The notes under the pieces: generated by a model
Told to the model about the DNA's origin: nothing
What the model saw: only the letters and a program-made list of their open reading frames with translations
The model's database searches: none
From: Clostridia bacterium
GTDB taxonomy: Bacteria > Bacillota > Clostridia > Peptostreptococcales > Anaerovoracaceae
Length of the DNA: 64,000 bases
NCBI GenBank assembly: GCA_910575405.1
Contig: CAJTER010000015.1
Coordinates: 1 to 64,000, forward strand
Direction: 5' to 3'
In this document: positions 33,711 through 42,770 of the stretch, in pieces
How the letters are laid out: the number at the start of each line of letters is the position of its first letter
How positions within the stretch are numbered: position 1 is the first letter of the stretch
Position numbers and translations under genes: made by a program

Positions 33711-35936
33711 TTATTCCTCCTCCCTATATGAACCCATTGCTGTCTTTTTAAATAGCTTTCTGGCAAATTTGCCGGAAATGAGATAGGACATGGCAATGAG
33801 AACTGCGTAAAGGATTCCGTAATCCATAATGCGCATATACGCAAGCAGTGTCTTCAAATATTCAAATTGGATAATATCGCAGTTTACCAACACAGCTGCT
33901 GCCAGAAACAGCCCGTAGGCAAGATTAACAATTACAAACAGCTCCACGTCCAGAATCCTGCGGATGCTTTTTTTGGCCAATCCCAGCATCCTCAAAATGC
34001 TGAAATAGGAAGCTCTTGAACGGAGGATCAGCTGAACTACAAAATAGGCGATAAAGAAGACGGCTACTATGAGAAAAACGGCCATGGGAACCTGGATAAT
34101 GGCAAGCATTTCCGAATTCATTCCCACCAGAGTATCCTTTAAGGCCAGAGGCGTATAGCCCATTTTTTCAAGGGAGCTTATCGTATGCTCCACCTCTTTC
34201 ATATCGTCGATATAAACGCTAACCTGATAATCCGCTGCTTTAAAGAGCCTTTTATAATCGGCCTTGCTGACAAAAATAGCGCCGTCATGGTTTTCAAAGT
34301 TTTTCAGTCCCGTCTTTTCGGTAAAATTCTTCTTATTATAAAGCTGCGTGATGTTCAGATCCAGGCTCCTTTTATAAAAAATGTTTTCTGCCTTTACCTG
34401 GATCTCCCGGCCTGCCGCTTTTCCATTCTCATAATAGCTGTTCAACTCTTCGGAAACCAGGGCTTCGCCTTCCTTCACCTCACTGTTTTGGACAATGCGG
34501 TAGTACTGCTCTCCTGCCTGATACACCAGCGCGTTGTTGTTTACAATGGTCGTGACCTGGCTGCCGCTGCCGTAAGCTTCCCGCACCATATTGTTCAGCA
34601 TTTTATCGGATATGTAAAAGTTTCCCCCATAAAAATACATATTTGAAGAGGAATCTTCGTAGGCAACGCCCGTAATCTTCAGCTTTACCCGGTAGTCCAT
34701 GCCCATTGTAATAGTATAGGTTTTTCCTAAAATCCGCTCCACATTTTCCTTCTGGAAGTAGTAATCATCGCTGCTTCCCGTGAGAATCATTTCATTCTCC
34801 CGCTGCGGCATTCTGCCTGCCTCCAGCGTTCCATGAAAATCGCTCAGATTCCTCGGATACCCCTGATAAGCCATTTCATCATCTTCAAGGTACAGCATAT
34901 TGTCAAGCAGGACATCTTCCTTTACAATTGATTTTATATTTCCCGCAGCCTGAAGCTTTGCGTAATCCTCCTCTGTAAAGGACTTATTATCGCTTTTCTT
35001 TAGAATTACCCGGTCCTCGCTGTAATTGTTGAAATAATCATTATATCCCATCTTCGCGGCCTCAGCCTCACTGTTTTTCAGCGTAGTATATTCGGAAGAA
35101 ACCGCCAGCACAACAAAGAGAAAGACCACCAGGAGGAGAAGAAATTTGGGGAGAATATTAAAAGTATTGCGAACTCCCAGTCTGATTTTGCTGCCGACCG
35201 ACATATTTCCGGAAGTGAACGTTCTGTTTTCCCGCGCTTCCCCGCTGTTCCGTTCCCGCTCTTTCAGCCGCTCATCCTCCACCACCTTTCCATCGTGCAT
35301 CTTAATGGTTCTCGTGGCGTAGGGCGCGAATTGTTCGTAATTATGGGTAACCACGATCACCAGCTTATCTTTGGAAATCTCACTGAGAAGCTGTACAATG
35401 CCCTCGGCGGATTTGCTGTCCAGATTTCCCGTGGGCTCATCTGCAACAACGATAGCCGTATCCTTTGCCAGGGCCCTTGCAATAGAAACCCGCTGCTTTT
35501 GACCTCCGGAAAGCTTGGAAACCTTGGTTTTGGCGTATTTGGAAAGACCCACCCGCTTGATGATGGCAGGAACCTTCCTTTTTCGTTCTTCTTTTTTGTA
35601 ACCATTAATGCGAAGGATCAGCTCCACGTTCTGATAAACCGTATAGCTGCCTATGAGATTGAAATTCTGAAAAATATTGCCGATATACTTTTTGCGGTAT
35701 TCTTCAAAATCAGAAGCAAGATAGTGGCTGGTTTCCTTGCCTTCGATGTAAAGCTCCCCTTCTTCATAGGAATCCAGCCCAGATATGACATTGAGCAGCG
35801 TTGTCTTGCCACTTCCCGACTCACCTGTAATGACGACAAATTCTCCTACATCAAATTTGAGATTCACCCGGGAAAAGCCGCTGGCGATCATTCCCTTGCT
35901 GTAGTAGAATTTTGAAACATTCTTTAATTCAATCAA
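33711..35936 (-). CDS. ABC transporter, fused ATPase and FtsX-like permease (MacB type)
   Basis: This 741-residue protein has the same plan as the gene after it: Walker A GESGSGKTTLLN, signature LSGGQKQRVSIARAL, Walker B VVADEPTGNLDS, a first membrane helix near 262-282, an extracytoplasmic domain and three C-terminal helices. The start is TTG (35936) after GGAAGGTG. It leads the two-gene operon. No two-component system or peptide gene is adjacent, so the substrate is unknown; antimicrobial peptide export or envelope stress roles are possible for the family. Confidence 0.92.
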   Translation of the reverse strand: MIELKNVSKFYYSKGMIASGFSRVNLKFDVGEFVVITGESGSGKTTLLNVISGLDSYEEGELYIEGKETSHYLASDFEEYRKKYIGNIFQNFNLIGSYTVYQNVELILRINGYKKEERKRKVPAIIKRVGLSKYAKTKVSKLSGGQKQRVSIARALAKDTAIVVADEPTGNLDSKSAEGIVQLLSEISKDKLVIVVTHNYEQFAPYATRTIKMHDGKVVEDERLKERERNSGEARENRTFTSGNMSVGSKIRLGVRNTFNILPKFLLLLVVFLFVVLAVSSEYTTLKNSEAEAAKMGYNDYFNNYSEDRVILKKSDNKSFTEEDYAKLQAAGNIKSIVKEDVLLDNMLYLEDDEMAYQGYPRNLSDFHGTLEAGRMPQRENEMILTGSSDDYYFQKENVERILGKTYTITMGMDYRVKLKITGVAYEDSSSNMYFYGGNFYISDKMLNNMVREAYGSGSQVTTIVNNNALVYQAGEQYYRIVQNSEVKEGEALVSEELNSYYENGKAAGREIQVKAENIFYKRSLDLNITQLYNKKNFTEKTGLKNFENHDGAIFVSKADYKRLFKAADYQVSVYIDDMKEVEHTISSLEKMGYTPLALKDTLVGMNSEMLAIIQVPMAVFLIVAVFFIAYFVVQLILRSRASYFSILRMLGLAKKSIRRILDVELFVIVNLAYGLFLAAAVLVNCDIIQFEYLKTLLAYMRIMDYGILYAVLIAMSYLISGKFARKLFKKTAMGSYREEE

Positions 35937-35968
35937 AAAAACACCTTCCTTTCTTTAAGATACATACA

Positions 35969-35990
35969 CGATTTACACCGAATCTACACC
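35969..35990 (-). promoter_or_regulatory. Tandem direct repeats upstream of the ABC operon
   Basis: On the minus strand GGTGTAGATTC is followed at once by GGTGTAAATC, then a partial GTGTATG. Spacing of ten to eleven bases is that of tandem sites for OmpR-type response regulators. They lie about 33 to 55 bases upstream of the TTG start. The rest of the gap to 36238 shows nothing further that I can support. Confidence 0.35.
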
Positions 35991-36238
35991 CTTTGTTCAC
36001 TTTACCACAAGGCTGCCTTTTTGTCAGCTGCTGCGGGTAGTATGTAAGAAAAAATTAATAAGGCAGCTCAGGATTGCCGGCTGCTTGCTATGAATAAACC
36101 GCTTGAGCATATACGCATCCCTTTGCTATAACGGATTTAGAGATTTGGGTTACGGATGAAGCTTTGCGTCTCGAAGCATCAGTTCAAAAGGAATCCAAAG
36201 GAAATGGTGATATAATGTGTGTTCAGAAAGAGGAAAAA

Positions 36239-36382
36239 ATGAATATACTGAACAGACGAGAGCTGCTCACGACATTTGATTTGAGAGCGCAGGACAGAGT
36301 GCAGGATATTTTACTTACTTCAGTTCCCGCTCTATCCAGGCCATCAGCAGGTTCACAAGCCTTTGCTGCTGATCCTCTGTGA
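36239..36382 (+). CDS. Doubtful short ORF or gene remnant
   Basis: A 47-codon frame (MNILNRRELLTTFDLRAQDR...) has an extended -10 box (TGATATAAT, 36211-36216 core) and a good ribosome site (AGAGGAAAAA) just upstream, yet its 3' half runs antisense into the DUF4186 gene. It resembles the intact 5' end of a gene whose body has been lost. No family is recognised. Confidence 0.2.
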   Translation: MNILNRRELLTTFDLRAQDRVQDILLTSVPALSRPSAGSQAFAADPL

Positions 36383-36668
36383 GCTGAGTGCCCTTTGCAA
36401 CGCGATACCATTTGTTCAGACAGCCCCTGCAGCAGCAGGCGCAGGCGTGCTGAGCCTTAAAAATCGGATGTCCCCGCATGGGTGTCTGCCTGCCGTCATT
36501 TGGGATTACTGCAGGCGCGATTCTCTTGGCGATAAAATCCTCGGCATGGCGCCGGATGGTGTCCATGCCTTTTTTCTCAATATAGTTTCGGTCCCTGCTG
36601 TCCAGGTGAAAGCTGACCCGAAAGTCGGATCGCTTTAATTTTTCCAAAGCCTGATCAATTGTCTGCAT
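36315..36668 (-). CDS. DUF4186 family protein
   Basis: The 117-residue protein matches the DUF4186 pattern: RHAEDFIAKRIAPAVIPNDG, then TPMRGHPIFKAQHACACCCR and GCLNKWYRVAKGTQLTEDQQQ, and a helical end LMAWIERELK. The cluster of Cys and His (QHACACCCRGCL) suggests metal binding. The function is unknown. The gene stands alone between the tRNA terminator and the ABC operon. Confidence 0.85.
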   Translation of the reverse strand: MQTIDQALEKLKRSDFRVSFHLDSRDRNYIEKKGMDTIRRHAEDFIAKRIAPAVIPNDGRQTPMRGHPIFKAQHACACCCRGCLNKWYRVAKGTQLTEDQQQRLVNLLMAWIERELK

Positions 36669-36700
36669 AGCAGCTCCTCCTGTCCTGATACCTGTTATGA

Positions 36701-36749
36701 AAAAATCCGCTCCAAATCACAGATATTTCCTGTTCCTTGCAAGCGGATT
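36701..36749 (-). terminator. Terminator after tRNA-Ser
   Basis: On the minus strand AATCCGCT (near 36742-36749) pairs with AGCGGATT (36704-36711) across a 30-base loop, followed by a T run. It lies five bases after the CCA end. Confidence 0.55.
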
Positions 36750-36753
36750 ATTT

Positions 36754-36841
36754 TGGCGGAGAGTCCGGGATTCGAACCCGGGGCCCGGTAAAGGGCACGG
36801 CATTTCGAGTGCCGCACGATCGACCACTCTGACAACTCTCC
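36754..36841 (-). tRNA. tRNA-Ser (anticodon CGA)
   Basis: An 88-base type II tRNA with encoded CCA. The acceptor stem GGAGAGT pairs with ACTCTCC, the anticodon loop CTCGAAA gives anticodon CGA (36805-36807), the long variable arm CCCTTTACCGGG identifies tRNA-Ser, and the T arm is CCGGGTTCGAATCCCGG. It reads UCG codons. Confidence 0.97.
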
Positions 36842-36971
36842 AAAGCACTACTATAGTATAGCGGATCAGGCGGCAGTGTGCAAGGGTTTTCGCAGAGAAA
36901 TTCTTCCTTTCTGCCCGCTGCGCACCCCAGCGCCTCAAAACAGCCGCCCGCTCCCCTGTCTTTTCTTTTTT

Positions 36972-38207
36972 CTATTGTTCCTTTTTCTCATCCAGCCTTT
37001 TGAACCTGCTGCGCTTCTTTGCGGTGCCTTCCTCCGGCTCGTCCTTGATTTCTTCGATAAACTCCGGCTTCTGGTTCTTTGGCTCCTGCTCCTGCAGCTT
37101 TTTGTCCTCTGCCGCGATTTCCTCTTTAAAGGCCTTCTGATCCTCTGCCATGGTCTTTTTGATCAGCTGAATCTTCTGCTCGTATTTGCGCCTGTTTTCC
37201 CGATCCCCCTCCTGGGTGTAGATGTCCACCAGCTCTTCCATGGTTTCGATGTGGCTGGCGTTCATGGTGAGGACCTTTTTAAAGCTGGAAACAGCCTCGC
37301 TCTTTTTTCCAGTCATCTCATAGGCAATGCCCAGATAATAATAAAGAGGCCACCAGGTGTTAAACTGGCTGTGCAAAAAAGGCTCCAGACGGGTCAGGCC
37401 CTCCGAATAGCGGCCGGCCATCACATCGTTATAACCCTGCTCAATCTGAAGAGGTCCCTGCAGCTGTTCAATGCGCTTTCGGATTTCCTTTTTGTCCTTT
37501 CCGTTGCGGCTGAATTTGAGAAATTCCCTCCAGGTCAGATCCGCCTTTATGTAAAGGCCCATATTCAGGTAAGCATATCCCAGATAATAATACCCCTGGG
37601 CAAAACGGGGATGGGTCTCTGTAACAAGCTCAAAGAAGTCGAGAGCTTCCGCCTTAAAGCGGCCCACGTATTCCTCGTTGCTGCTTTCCAGGTACATGGC
37701 CCTGCAGGCTCTTGCGTAGCTGTACATGGCGTGGAGGTAATCCGGCTTCATACAGAGGGCAGCACGGAAGTGAATGCAGGCATCGTCCATAGCCCCCCGC
37801 TCAGCAGCGTCTCTTCCTTCCTTCAGCATTCCCTCATAAAGCTTGTAATTGTAGAGCTTTTTCAGAATGGCAACGTAATCCTTTGTATGTTTAAAATGAG
37901 GATCGCAGCCCATAACCCAGGCCATGTTTTCGGCAATGGTCAGCATGGGAATGCCCTCTCCTCCGGCAAAGGCTTTTATGTCCTTTTTTCGCAGCGGAAT
38001 GGGAACTCCTTTCATCAGTTCTCCCGCTTTTGACTGGGCCATAAATTTCGGTGAAAATTCATCAAAGACAAATTTACTGAGATACTTTTTGAAATATCTG
38101 CCGATGCGATCTTCGCGAAGCTGGATATCCGACTCAGAAGGATCGCGGATCACGGTTCTGGTAATTCCCATGCTCTGGGCCAGCGTTTTTCTCTTTTGTT
38201 CTGTCAT
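36972..38207 (-). CDS. TPR-repeat protein
   Basis: The 411-residue protein has no signal peptide. After a charged N-terminal part (about 1-130), tetratricopeptide-like pairs of helices follow: DACIHFRAALCMKPDYLHA, FAQGYYYLGYAYLNMGLY, WWPLYYYLGIAYEMTGKK, SEAVSSFKKVLTMNASHIET. The C-terminal 80 residues are highly charged coiled coil (KEEIAAEDKKLQEQEPK) ending in a basic tail. It presumably acts as a binding scaffold. The ATG at 38207 overlaps the upstream stop by four bases and follows AGGTG. It is the last gene of the long operon. Confidence 0.8.
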   Translation of the reverse strand: MTEQKRKTLAQSMGITRTVIRDPSESDIQLREDRIGRYFKKYLSKFVFDEFSPKFMAQSKAGELMKGVPIPLRKKDIKAFAGGEGIPMLTIAENMAWVMGCDPHFKHTKDYVAILKKLYNYKLYEGMLKEGRDAAERGAMDDACIHFRAALCMKPDYLHAMYSYARACRAMYLESSNEEYVGRFKAEALDFFELVTETHPRFAQGYYYLGYAYLNMGLYIKADLTWREFLKFSRNGKDKKEIRKRIEQLQGPLQIEQGYNDVMAGRYSEGLTRLEPFLHSQFNTWWPLYYYLGIAYEMTGKKSEAVSSFKKVLTMNASHIETMEELVDIYTQEGDRENRRKYEQKIQLIKKTMAEDQKAFKEEIAAEDKKLQEQEPKNQKPEFIEEIKDEPEEGTAKKRSRFKRLDEKKEQ

Positions 38208-39712
38208 TTGTTCACCTGCAGGATGCTCCATCCCTTTCGTTTAAATTTTTTAACTGCGTCAAAATTCATAGTCTGCTCCAGATCCTGCTGCACCAGGCTG
38301 GAAAAAGCTTCACCCCAATTGTTTTCCTGGCCAAAGGCATAGAGAATCCGGTATAGATCCTCCTTCTTGTGAGAGCGATGCTGAAAGCCGCAGTCGTAAT
38401 AGTAGCTGGAAAAGGCCTCATAAAAATCAAAGGCGGTCTTTTCAGTCAGACAAATTGCTGCGGGAAGCGATTGTTCAAAGCCTCCCCTGTTGTGGTAAAG
38501 ATCCAAAACTTCTTCAATTCGCTGCAGCCTGCACAGCTCTTTTGCGTTCATAAAGCAGTTTGAAATCACCTGATAAGGAGCCTTTTCCATATACGCATAA
38601 TCGTACGTTTTTGCTTGCTGCCGGATACTGGTCCCCTTGAGCATTTTCAGAAATCCCAGCTGCAGGTTGTCCGCTCCCAGGGAGTAGACATCATTGAAGG
38701 ATTTTTGAAAGGTTTCGTAATCCTCAAAGGGAAGCCCTGCAATTAAGTCAACATGAACGTGGCTGTTTCCCAAGGCGACCAGTTTTTTCACGTTTTCCAG
38801 GGTCTTTTTTATACTGTTAAAGCGGTTCACGGCCCTGAGAGTCTTTTCATTTGTAGACTGTATGCCGATTTCAAATTGAAACAGTCCCTTCCTGGCCCGG
38901 CTCAAAGACGCAAACAGCTCATCATCCAGGAGATCTGCGCAAATCTCCAGGTGAAAATTAGTCACGCCTTCATCCATCTCCATCATATAGCCAAGCAACG
39001 CAAGACTTCGCTCCCTGTCCCAATTAAAGGTCCGATCCAGAAATTTCACCTGCCTTACCTTTTGTTCTGCAAAGCGCTGCAGATCCGACTTGACGCGCTC
39101 TGTGGGAAGGCTGCGAACCCGCCTGTCCAGAGAAGAAATGCAGTAGCTGCAGTTAAAGGGACAGCCTCTGGAAGCTTCGTAATAAATCACCTTATCCTGC
39201 TCACAGGCAAATTCCCCGTATGGAAAAGGAATGCGTTCTAAGGGAATCGGCGCTGCCAAAGGATTTTCCAGAACCGTATCTCCCCCACGCCAAGTAAGTC
39301 CCGGAACCCGTTCATAGGCAAGAGCGCCGCTGAAGGCCTGGCACCACATGGCAAAAGCCCGCTCCCCTTCTCCGGCAAGGAGAAAGTCCACGAAGGGATG
39401 CTTCCGCATAAACGCCCCGCAGTCGTAGCTGACCTCCGGCCCGCCAAAGAGGATGCGCACCTCTGGCCTCGCCTTTTTCAGATCCGAGGCCAACTGAATG
39501 GTTTTCTCTATGTTCCAGATATAGCAGGAAAAGCAGACTGCGTCATAATCTCCCATTACCAGTTCAGAAAACACATAATCCCGACTGTTGTTAATGGTAA
39601 ACTCCCGAATATGGAGCGTTTCGCAGTATGGCTTTCCTGCCATATAAAGATACTTGAGGGCCAGATTGGAATGCACGTATTTGGAGTTAAGGCTCGTTAA
39701 AAGAACATTCAT
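38204..39712 (-). CDS. B12-binding-domain radical SAM protein (DUF4080 type)
   Basis: The 502-residue protein starts with a cobalamin-binding Rossmann-like domain (MNVLLTSLNSKYVHSNLALK; YDAVCFSCYIWN; ILFGGPEVSYD) followed by the radical SAM motif SRGCPFNCSYCISSLD (about 180-195) and the TIM-barrel segments DRTFNWD and FEIGIQSTNEKTL. The C-terminal part (about 370-502) fits the DUF4080 domain. The reaction is unknown; related enzymes methylate unactivated carbon. It is tightly placed between another radical SAM gene and the TPR gene. Confidence 0.88.
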   Translation of the reverse strand: MNVLLTSLNSKYVHSNLALKYLYMAGKPYCETLHIREFTINNSRDYVFSELVMGDYDAVCFSCYIWNIEKTIQLASDLKKARPEVRILFGGPEVSYDCGAFMRKHPFVDFLLAGEGERAFAMWCQAFSGALAYERVPGLTWRGGDTVLENPLAAPIPLERIPFPYGEFACEQDKVIYYEASRGCPFNCSYCISSLDRRVRSLPTERVKSDLQRFAEQKVRQVKFLDRTFNWDRERSLALLGYMMEMDEGVTNFHLEICADLLDDELFASLSRARKGLFQFEIGIQSTNEKTLRAVNRFNSIKKTLENVKKLVALGNSHVHVDLIAGLPFEDYETFQKSFNDVYSLGADNLQLGFLKMLKGTSIRQQAKTYDYAYMEKAPYQVISNCFMNAKELCRLQRIEEVLDLYHNRGGFEQSLPAAICLTEKTAFDFYEAFSSYYYDCGFQHRSHKKEDLYRILYAFGQENNWGEAFSSLVQQDLEQTMNFDAVKKFKRKGWSILQVNK

Positions 39713-39721
39713 CGCCAGCCC

Positions 39722-40597
39722 CTAGAGCATCCGAAAACGCTCATCCTTGAGCATATTATGATCCTTCATAGCCCGCCGCAGCATAGCGATCATCTTATCC
39801 TTATCCTTCGGCAAATCGCCCCGCAGGGATACATAATTGGAAGCATGATTGCTGCGGAAGACGCAGGTTCTGTTTTTCACGTCGATGTTTTTCAGCATCA
39901 AAAGGGTCTCCGCCACCACTTCCTCAGCTGTCAGTACCTGGAATTTTCCCGAGCGGATATCCGCTTCAAGGGGCACTCCCGGCTCTACCATCAGGGTCAG
40001 AAGTCCCACATAGGATGGCTCCATTTCGCTGATCATGATTCCGGTCTGGACAGCGTGATCCTCCCAGCCGTCTCTTCCTCCCATGCCGGAAATAAAGGTA
40101 ACGGAAGCTTTGATTCCCGATTCCTCGATTTTGCGCACAGCCTCAATGATTTCCGCTCTTGTGGCGCCTTTGCAGATGTCCTTTAAAACCTTGTCACTTC
40201 CCGATTCCGCGCCAATATAGATAATGCCCACGCCATTTTCATAAAGCTCCTTCAGTTCCTGCGGCGTTTTGCGCAGCACATCCTGAGGCGAACCGTAAAC
40301 GCTGACTCTCTCGCATTCCGGGAAGAGGGTGTTTATGTGATTGATAATGCGCATCAGCTTGTCGTTGCTCAAAACTAGGGCATCCCCGTCCGCCAAAAAG
40401 ATGCGTTCTACCCTCCTGTAGCGGCGGCGGGCTGTATCAAGATCCTCCAGCACTTCCTCCACATTTCTCACCCGAAAGGTCTTATCCTTGAACATACTGC
40501 AGAACGTACATTCATTATGGGCACACCCGATAGTCACCTGGACAATCAAGCTGTAGGCTTCGCTGGGCGGCCTGAATATATTTCCCTCATATCTCAT
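39722..40597 (-). CDS. Radical SAM protein (Elp3/YgiQ-like fold)
   Basis: This 291-residue protein has a variant radical SAM motif with a longer first gap, GCAHNECTFCSMFKDK, so the cluster Cys are CxxxxCxxC in spacing. Other barrel features are IFLADGDALVLSNDKL, VSVYGSPQDVL, IYIGAESGSDKVL and SVTFISGMGGRDGWEDH. The C-terminus (RTCVFRSNHASNYVSLRGDLPKDK) matches a well-conserved but uncharacterised group in Clostridia. It lies 12 bases after argS and nine before the B12 radical SAM gene. Confidence 0.85.
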   Translation of the reverse strand: MRYEGNIFRPPSEAYSLIVQVTIGCAHNECTFCSMFKDKTFRVRNVEEVLEDLDTARRRYRRVERIFLADGDALVLSNDKLMRIINHINTLFPECERVSVYGSPQDVLRKTPQELKELYENGVGIIYIGAESGSDKVLKDICKGATRAEIIEAVRKIEESGIKASVTFISGMGGRDGWEDHAVQTGIMISEMEPSYVGLLTLMVEPGVPLEADIRSGKFQVLTAEEVVAETLLMLKNIDVKNRTCVFRSNHASNYVSLRGDLPKDKDKMIAMLRRAMKDHNMLKDERFRML

Positions 40598-40609
40598 TTT
40601 CGCTTCTCC

Positions 40610-42325
40610 TTACATCTTTTCCGGAGCTTTAATTCCCAGGAGCCCTAATCCGTTTTTAATGGCAGTCTTTGCTGCCAGAACTAGAGCTACCTTAGCAGTC
40701 TTTTCTCCTTCATCATCGACCAGAACATGTTCATCGTGATAAAAACGATTAAATGCCTGAGCAATATTTACAATATGCCGTGTAACGATAGAAGGTTCAT
40801 ATTTGTCTCCCGCTTCTGCAACTGCATCCGGGAATGTGTACAGCAGTTTTACCAGCTCATAAGCGCTGTCTTTTGTAAGATAACTTAAGTCAATGGCGCC
40901 TTCCGATGCCTTTTTCACAGTCTCTTCGCCGGCCTTTCTAAGTACGCTGGCAGCTCTCGCATGTGTATATTGAACGTATGGGCCCGTTTCGCCTTCAAAG
41001 TTGAGGACTTTATCCCAGGAGAACACATAATCCTTAATCCGATTGTTGGAAAGCTCCTGGAACATAACGGCTCCGATTCCCACCATTTTTGCAGTCTCAT
41101 CGATATTATCCGTATTTACATTCTTTTCCTTGATGATGTCTCTCGTCTGATCCACTGCTCTGTTGAGCACATCTTCCAGGAATACCACCCGGCCTTCTCT
41201 GGTAGACATAGTTCCGTCCTCCAGGCTTACAAGTCCAAAAGGAACGTGGACGCAGTCTCTTGCCCACTCGTAGCCCAAAAGCTCTACGATCTGAATCCAC
41301 TGCTGGAAGTGGAGATTCTGTTGAGAAGCTACTACATAAATGTTCTTGTAAAAGTCATAATGCTCCTTTCTGTATACGGCAGCCGCAATATCCCTTGTAA
41401 TGTAAAGGGTAGAGCCGTCTGACTTTGTAATCAGAGCAGGTGACATATCGTATTTTTCCAAGTTTACAATCTGCGCGCCCTGTGATTCCTCCAGCAGATT
41501 TGCATCCTTTAATTCCTGGACAAAGCGGGGCATTTTATCGGAATAAAAGCTTTCGCCTGCATAAGAATCAAACTCAATTCCCAGCATATCGTATACTCTG
41601 GTAAACTCCTTCAGACTTTCATCCCTAAACCACTGCCAAAGCTCAGTTTCTTCTGCAGCGCCTTTTTCCAGCTTTGTGAAAATATCTCTGGCTTCCTGAT
41701 CCAGACTGGGATCCTTTTCTGCCTCTACATGGAATTTTGTATAGTAAGAGAGCAGTGTTTTAATGGGCTCCTTGACAACATCTTCCTTATTTCCCCATCT
41801 TCTGTAGGCGCAGATCATCTTTCCAAACTGGGTGCCGTAATCTCCCAAGTGGTTGATCCTTACAGTATCATAGCCCAGGAAATCGTAAATCTTGTAAATG
41901 GAGTTTCCAATTACGGTACTTCTGATGTGTCCGATGTGGAAAGGCTTTGCGATGTTTGGCGAAGAATATTCCACGATAACGGTCTTTCCCTCACCCTTGC
42001 TGCTGCGTCCAAAATCGTCGCCTTTTTCCAGCACCTCGTCCAGTGCATTTTTGATAAAGCCCTCCCTGGCCACAAACATATTCACATATGCATTAACCTG
42101 CTCCACCTTGGAAAACATAGGATCTTCCTGCAGCTTTTGCGCAATATCCTTTGCGATCATCGGCGGGGCCTTGCGCAGAACCTTTGCCAGCCGAAAACAT
42201 GGAAAGGCGTAATCTCCCATTTTGTTGTCAGCTGGTACTTCTACCATATTCTTTATATCTTCTATGGAAAGATCCGCTACAATGGCAGCCAGCCGATCTG
42301 CAATTTGTTCTTTGTAATTAATCAT
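40610..42325 (-). CDS. argS: Arginyl-tRNA synthetase
   Basis: ArgRS charges tRNA-Arg. The 571-residue class Ia enzyme has an N-terminal additional domain (residues 1-115), the HIGH signature in SSPNIAKPFHIGHIRSTVIG, ALITKSDGSTLYITRDIA, an MSTREG motif (GTMSTREGRVV, KMSK-like position) and the C-terminal anticodon-binding domain with HVLVDDEG and the terminal GIKAPEKM. Start overlaps DUF523 by eight bases. No T-box leader is seen, consistent with its position inside an operon. Confidence 0.97.
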   Translation of the reverse strand: MINYKEQIADRLAAIVADLSIEDIKNMVEVPADNKMGDYAFPCFRLAKVLRKAPPMIAKDIAQKLQEDPMFSKVEQVNAYVNMFVAREGFIKNALDEVLEKGDDFGRSSKGEGKTVIVEYSSPNIAKPFHIGHIRSTVIGNSIYKIYDFLGYDTVRINHLGDYGTQFGKMICAYRRWGNKEDVVKEPIKTLLSYYTKFHVEAEKDPSLDQEARDIFTKLEKGAAEETELWQWFRDESLKEFTRVYDMLGIEFDSYAGESFYSDKMPRFVQELKDANLLEESQGAQIVNLEKYDMSPALITKSDGSTLYITRDIAAAVYRKEHYDFYKNIYVVASQQNLHFQQWIQIVELLGYEWARDCVHVPFGLVSLEDGTMSTREGRVVFLEDVLNRAVDQTRDIIKEKNVNTDNIDETAKMVGIGAVMFQELSNNRIKDYVFSWDKVLNFEGETGPYVQYTHARAASVLRKAGEETVKKASEGAIDLSYLTKDSAYELVKLLYTFPDAVAEAGDKYEPSIVTRHIVNIAQAFNRFYHDEHVLVDDEGEKTAKVALVLAAKTAIKNGLGLLGIKAPEKM

Positions 42326-42761
42326 TTTCTATCTTCTCCTTTTCTGTAATCACATCAATCGTATCCCGCTTCAGCAGGCGAACCAGATATCCATCTCCAT
42401 TTGTTAATTTATCCGAAAATGTCCCGTCATAAACAATATCCCGGCCGCAGGAAGGACTCTTTGCTTTTAAAATAGCGCCCTCAATGGCTTCGTCCTTTTC
42501 GCGGGCCGCCGCCTTTGCCAGCTGATAGGATTCCTCCGCCCCCCTTTCAAACTGTCGGGTCAAATCTCTGCCCTTGCTGTCAAACACCCTGTCTCCTGCA
42601 ATTTCAGCAGGAGGCCTCGGCGCGGGAAGGCCTGCCTGGGTTTCCGGACAAACGGCAACATAACTATGGTTCTTTGCAAAGTCCACCACCCACTGGCAGC
42701 GGTTATTTCTGCCATTATACTTACAGTTTTCGCCCAGCAGGCACGCGCTGATGATATACAT
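42318..42761 (-). CDS. DUF523 family protein
   Basis: The 147-residue protein shows the DUF523 pattern: SACLLGENCKYNGRNN at the start, VCPETQAGLPAPRPPAEI in the middle and AILKAKSPSCGRDIVYDGTF. The conserved Cys residues (CLLGENC, VCPE, SCG) suggest metal or sulfur chemistry; the biochemical role is not established, although related proteins occur near tRNA-modification genes. It lies between mutS2 and argS with very small gaps. Confidence 0.88.
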   Translation of the reverse strand: MYIISACLLGENCKYNGRNNRCQWVVDFAKNHSYVAVCPETQAGLPAPRPPAEIAGDRVFDSKGRDLTRQFERGAEESYQLAKAAAREKDEAIEGAILKAKSPSCGRDIVYDGTFSDKLTNGDGYLVRLLKRDTIDVITEKEKIEND

Positions 42762-42770
42762 ATCGCTCCT

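Noticed and set aside
36876-38033. 385-residue open frame antisense to the TPR gene
   Set aside because: Leu/Phe-rich shadow of a Lys/Glu-rich gene; no ribosome site or motif.
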